A stretch of DNA of 64,000 nt. Origin: Dietzia natronolimnaea. GTDB lineage: Bacteria; Actinomycetota; Actinomycetes; Mycobacteriales; Mycobacteriaceae. Made by a program: the position numbers and the translations under genes. The notes under the pieces are model-generated. The model had not been told where the DNA came from. It worked only from the letters and a program-made list of their open reading frames with translations, and searched no databases. The DNA lies in assembly GCF_039525805.1 (NCBI RefSeq), contig NZ_BAAAHZ010000001.1; one strand, written 5' to 3'. Of the stretch, positions 60,775 to 64,000 are shown piece by piece. Numbering within the stretch: position 1 is the first letter of the stretch; each line of letters starts with the position of its first letter.

Positions 60775-62578
60775 GCAGCCACGCGGCGTGCGCGGCCAGG
60801 ACCGCCGCCCGGGATTCCGCGGGTGCCGGGGGCGGGGAGACGGGCCCGGCGGCGAGCTCCCGCCCGTCCGGCCCACCCAGCTCGTAGAGGACCAGTTCGG
60901 CGTCGGCGAACCTCGTCGTCGTCGTCGCCAGGGTCCGGTCGGACGCGCCCCGGGGGCCGGCGGAGGTGCGCTCGTCGAGCACCCACCGCACGCCCAGGTC
61001 GGTCAGCTCCCGGGGGTCCTCCCCGCGCAGCAGCACCCCGGTGGCCTCGCGGGCGCGGTCGCCCTCGCCGGCCACCGTGCCCGCGCTGCCCACCACCAGA
61101 TCGCCGGGGACCAGGACCCGGGTGTCGAGGATGCGGGGCGCGGGATCGAGGACGGCGGAGCCACCGGCCCACAGCGGCGTCGAGCGGAAGGAGCCGGCCG
61201 GCAGGACCAGCAGGTCGCCGGGACGGCCGTCGACGATCCCCGCCACCGTCGCCCACCCGTCGCCGTACGTGACCGGGCGCAGCGAGTCCCACAGGACGCG
61301 CGGCGCGTCCGGGACGGCGGACACGGCCACGGCCGTGACCACCAACGCGGCCCCGGCGGGTCGCAGCCGCGGGGCCAGCGCCCGGGAGGCGAAGCCCCAG
61401 GCGAGCACGGTGGCCGGCAGGGCGAGCGCGACGAACTTCTGGGTATCCCGCAGCAGGCCGGCCGCCGGCACCGCCCCCACCAGCGCGTCCAGCGCCGCCA
61501 CCCCCGGACCCGTCGCGGCCAGTGCCACGAGCAGCCACGTCACCAGCGCGAGCGGGACGGTGGCGCGGACCGCCGGGTCGCGGCGGGCCCGCCACAGCCC
61601 GCGCGCCGCCAGCACCCACACCGCCAGCAGCAGCGCCAGCGCCGCGGCCGCCCACCAGCTCGCGCGCGAGGGCGGGACGGCCGCCGAGTTCCAGATCCCG
61701 CCCAGCGCCACCACCGAGCCGAGGGTCCCGATGCCGGTCTCGGCGCGGGCGGCGAACGCGGCCACCCCGGTGTCCCCGCCGGTCGCGGCTCCGCCGGCGA
61801 GCAGGGTGGCCACCAGCCAGGGCAGGGCGGTCACCACGGCCACCGCCGCGAGCGCGGTCGCCGCCCGGAGGCGCCGTCCCCGCTCGAGGTCCCGTCCGCC
61901 CCCGGGCCCCGCCCCGACGCCCGGGCCGGACCCCGCGCAGCCCAGCGACACCGCCGCGGCCACCACCGCCAGCACCCAGCCCGTCGGGGTGAGCCCCGCC
62001 GCGACCAGCGCCGCGCACGCCGCCGCGACGCGGGGGCCGGGCCGGGCCAGCAGCACCGGCATCGTCACCACCGCCGCCACCCCGGCCAACAGCGACCAGT
62101 GGCCCTGCAGGAGCCGCTCCACCACCAGCGGGTTCCACACCGCCACCACGACGGCGGGCGCCCTCAGCAGGTGGCCCGCCCACCCGGGGGTGTCGGCGCC
62201 CGGCCCGGTCACACGCCGCACCACCTGCCGGACCAGGGCGCCCGCCGCCACCGCGAGCCACACGCAGAACACCGCCGTGAGCAGCCCCGTCAGCGGCCAC
62301 ACCGGCAGTCCGACCGCGTCCAGGGCGCGGGTCGCCCACACCACCGCCACGTCCTGCGGCACCGCGCGCGCGGCCGACTCGCCGAGCCCGAGCGCGGCGT
62401 CCGACAGCGGGGGCGTGGGCGTGGCCACCCAGTCCCGGAGCAACGGGAACCCCGGACGGGCCAGTCCGGCCAGCAGCAGCACCGTCACCACCGCCCCGAC
62501 CGCGGCGTCCACCGCGACCGCCACACCCGGGCCCGGGACCGCGAGCCCGCGACGCGGACCGATCGAGGTGGCTGACAT
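60719..62578 (-). CDS. Large polytopic membrane protein (Rv0226c-like)
   Basis: The ATG at 62578 gives 619 residues with about 12-13 membrane helices. An extracytoplasmic loop region near the C-terminal third contains VTYGDGWATVAGIV, VLPAGSFRSTPLW and RVLVPGDLVV, and one more helix ends the protein. The layout resembles GT-C-type or related envelope glycan enzymes, but no DxD-type active site is certain. In M. tuberculosis the place is held by Rv0226c, of unknown function. The gene converges with the glycosyltransferase, overlapping by 56 bp, and is divergent from the flippase gene. Confidence 0.8.
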   Translation of the reverse strand: MSATSIGPRRGLAVPGPGVAVAVDAAVGAVVTVLLLAGLARPGFPLLRDWVATPTPPLSDAALGLGESAARAVPQDVAVVWATRALDAVGLPVWPLTGLLTAVFCVWLAVAAGALVRQVVRRVTGPGADTPGWAGHLLRAPAVVVAVWNPLVVERLLQGHWSLLAGVAAVVTMPVLLARPGPRVAAACAALVAAGLTPTGWVLAVVAAAVSLGCAGSGPGVGAGPGGGRDLERGRRLRAATALAAVAVVTALPWLVATLLAGGAATGGDTGVAAFAARAETGIGTLGSVVALGGIWNSAAVPPSRASWWAAAALALLLAVWVLAARGLWRARRDPAVRATVPLALVTWLLVALAATGPGVAALDALVGAVPAAGLLRDTQKFVALALPATVLAWGFASRALAPRLRPAGAALVVTAVAVSAVPDAPRVLWDSLRPVTYGDGWATVAGIVDGRPGDLLVLPAGSFRSTPLWAGGSAVLDPAPRILDTRVLVPGDLVVGSAGTVAGEGDRAREATGVLLRGEDPRELTDLGVRWVLDERTSAGPRGASDRTLATTTTRFADAELVLYELGGPDGRELAAGPVSPPPAPAESRAAVLAAHAAWLLTGVVATALAWVGRRSRR

Positions 62579-62641
62579 GCGCACATTCCACCACGACGAC
62601 CGACGCGCCGAGACCGCGGGCGACGCCCTACGATCACCGGT

Positions 62642-63868
62642 GTGGACCCTCAGGCGCGCGCGGCGGCACCCGGCTCCGCCACCAGGCGATTCCTGACCGG
62701 CGCCGGGGCGGTGACGCTCGGGTCCCTGCTGGCCAACATCGCCGCCTACCTGCTGCACCTGCCGGCGTCCCGGTGGCTCGGGCCCGAGGGGTACGGCGCG
62801 TTCGCCGCCCTGCTGTCCGCGCAGTTGTTGGTCGCGGTGCCGTCGCTGGCGCTCCAGGCCGTGGTGGCGCGGGAACACGTCCGCGGGGCCCCGCACGAGG
62901 CGCTGCGTTCCCTCGGCGCGCGGGTCGCGCTGCTCGTGGCGCTCATCGCCGCGCTCGCCGTGGTCCCGGTGTCACTGCTGCTCGACACCCCGGTGCTCGC
63001 CACCGCCGCCGCCCTGTCACCGGGCCCGGTGCTGTGCCTGTTGGCCACCGAGCAGGGGCTGCTGCAGGGCGCCGAGCGGTTCCGTGCGCTCGGGATGGTG
63101 CTCGCCCTGGCGGGTGCGGGCAAGGTCGTCCCGGCGGTCGCGGTGCTGGCCGCCGGCGGCGGGGTCGGGACGGCGCTCGCGGCGGGGGCGGTCGGCGTGG
63201 CCGCGGCCTGGGTGGTGGCCGCGTGGGTGTGCCGGGCGACGACGACGAGGCGGTCCCGTCCCCCGGCCGGCGGGATCACCCTGGCGTCGCCCGGTGTGGC
63301 AGCAGTGCTGGCGGCCGGCCAGGTCCAGCTGGTGATGATGGCCCTGACCTCGGTCGACCTGCTCCTCGCTCGCGCACTGCTGTCGCCCGAGGACGCGGGC
63401 CGCTACGCGCTCGGCGCCGTGGCCGCCAAGGCCGCGTTCTGGCTGCCCCAGGCGGTCGGCACCGTGCTCTACCCGAGAATGGCCGACCCCGCCGGGCACC
63501 GCGGCGCCGTCCGCTCGGCCGTTGGCGTGCTGCTGGGGATCGGCTCGGTGGTGGTGCTGGCCGCCGCGCTGGCGGCCCCGCTCGTGCCGGCCATGGTGGG
63601 CGAGGCGTACCGGCCGGTCACCGGGGTGCTGTGGGCCTTCGCCGGCCTGGGCGTGACCCTGAGTGTCCTGCAGGCGTTCCTCCTGGCCACCATCGCCGCC
63701 AACCGGACCGTGGAGGCGGGGATCGCGTGGTGCGGCCTGGCGCTCACCGCGGTGGCCGTGTGGGCGGCGCCCCGGGAACTGGGGTCGGTCCTGGGGGCGA
63801 CGCTCGTGGTCGTCGTGCTCACCACCGTCGTCGCCGGCTGGAGGGCGTTCCGGGTCCGCCCGGCTTGA
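62642..63868 (+). CDS. Wzx-like polysaccharide flippase (MOP superfamily)
   Basis: The GTG at 62642 lies exactly 7 nt after TACGAT (62629-62634), a leaderless start. The 408-residue product has about 12 helices and the look of oligosaccharide flippases: FLTGAGAVTLGSLLANIAAYLLHLPASRWLGPEGYGAFAALLS is the N-terminal signature, and LLLARALLSPEDAGRYALGAVAAKAAFWLPQAVGTVLYPRM follows later. It probably moves a lipid-linked glycan across the membrane. Its stop codon lies inside a 16-bp tandem repeat. No gene is visible after it to the window end; a short hairpin (ACACCC/GGGTGT, 63968-63989) could be a terminator. Confidence 0.9.
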   Translation: MDPQARAAAPGSATRRFLTGAGAVTLGSLLANIAAYLLHLPASRWLGPEGYGAFAALLSAQLLVAVPSLALQAVVAREHVRGAPHEALRSLGARVALLVALIAALAVVPVSLLLDTPVLATAAALSPGPVLCLLATEQGLLQGAERFRALGMVLALAGAGKVVPAVAVLAAGGGVGTALAAGAVGVAAAWVVAAWVCRATTTRRSRPPAGGITLASPGVAAVLAAGQVQLVMMALTSVDLLLARALLSPEDAGRYALGAVAAKAAFWLPQAVGTVLYPRMADPAGHRGAVRSAVGVLLGIGSVVVLAAALAAPLVPAMVGEAYRPVTGVLWAFAGLGVTLSVLQAFLLATIAANRTVEAGIAWCGLALTAVAVWAAPRELGSVLGATLVVVVLTTVVAGWRAFRVRPA

Positions 63869-63900
63869 GGTCCGCCCGGCTTGAGGTCCGCCCGGCCTGG
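63853..63900. repeat. 16-bp tandem repeat across the flippase stop codon
   Basis: GGTCCGCCCGGCTTGA occurs at 63853-63868 and 63869-63884, then as a partial third copy at 63885-63900. The flippase TGA is the end of the first copy. Confidence 0.9.
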
Positions 63901-64000
63901 TCAAGGCCAGCCAACGAGAAGAGCGTTCCGCACACCCGTCTCTCGGTGGTCTCTAGGAGCTAGCGCAACACCCTGACGGATCGGGGTGTGTGGTGGCTCA

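Overview
The window is GC-rich actinobacterial DNA, about 70% GC by eye, and the genes point to a mycolate-bearing member of the Mycobacteriales. A Dietzia-like organism is my best guess, but the window holds no rRNA or other marker that settles the genus. The main evidence is an MmpL3-type trehalose monomycolate transporter next to trmB, a NYN-domain gene and GTP-type PEP carboxykinase. This is the arrangement I recall around Rv0206c-Rv0211 of Mycobacterium tuberculosis. A second block (aldehyde dehydrogenase, methyltransferase, glycosyltransferase, polytopic membrane protein) looks like Rv0223c-Rv0226c. Tandem L,D-transpeptidases, a 13E12/DUF222 HNH gene, a mycofactocin-type SDR, a class E sortase and many TAnnnT-type leaderless starts also fit.

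Layout. 1-1643: a possible copper module (His-rich membrane protein, then a PCu(A)C lipoprotein cut by the window edge) and a Nudix hydrolase. 1.7-6.3 kb: a secreted Ser/Leu/Glu/Gly-repeat protein divergent from an unrecognised 483-residue protein, then PspA and an SRPBCC protein. 6.5-13.1 kb: DUF222-HNH, NYN ribonuclease-like protein, SDR, a 43-residue peptide gene, an acyl-lipid desaturase behind a 20-bp palindrome, and a TetR regulator. 13.6-21.3 kb: a compact Tad/Flp pilus operon (flp, tadE, tadG-like, cpaB, tadZ, tadA, tadB, tadC, prepilin peptidase) with a candidate cAMP-receptor-type site over its promoter. 21.3-31.6 kb: FtsX/LolD-like ABC exporter, pseudouridine synthase, a 39-residue peptide gene, stress proteins, two TetR regulators, a class E sortase pair and lipoproteins.

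31.6-43.3 kb is envelope-rich: two tandem L,D-transpeptidases, two tandem secreted lipases with a dehydrogenase, an M13 metallopeptidase, a TM2-like protein with Tyr-Gly repeats, a DUF4395 protein, a pentapeptide-like protein and a secreted GH25 muramidase. 43.3-53.7 kb is the mmpL3-trmB-pckG neighbourhood, including three little-studied genes between trmB and pckG. 53.8-56.9 kb is a secreted Pro/Thr-rich protein joined to a histidine kinase and an OmpR-type regulator. 57-64 kb is the cell-envelope glycan block, ending in a Wzx-like flippase.

I see no rRNA, tRNA, CRISPR array, insertion sequence or prophage. Most of the window looks like stable chromosome. The less ordinary material is the repeat protein, two tiny peptide genes, the degenerate P-loop pair beside trmB, tandem duplications across stop codons, and several regulatory palindromes. 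All Rv correspondences come from memory of gene order and protein type, not from a search.
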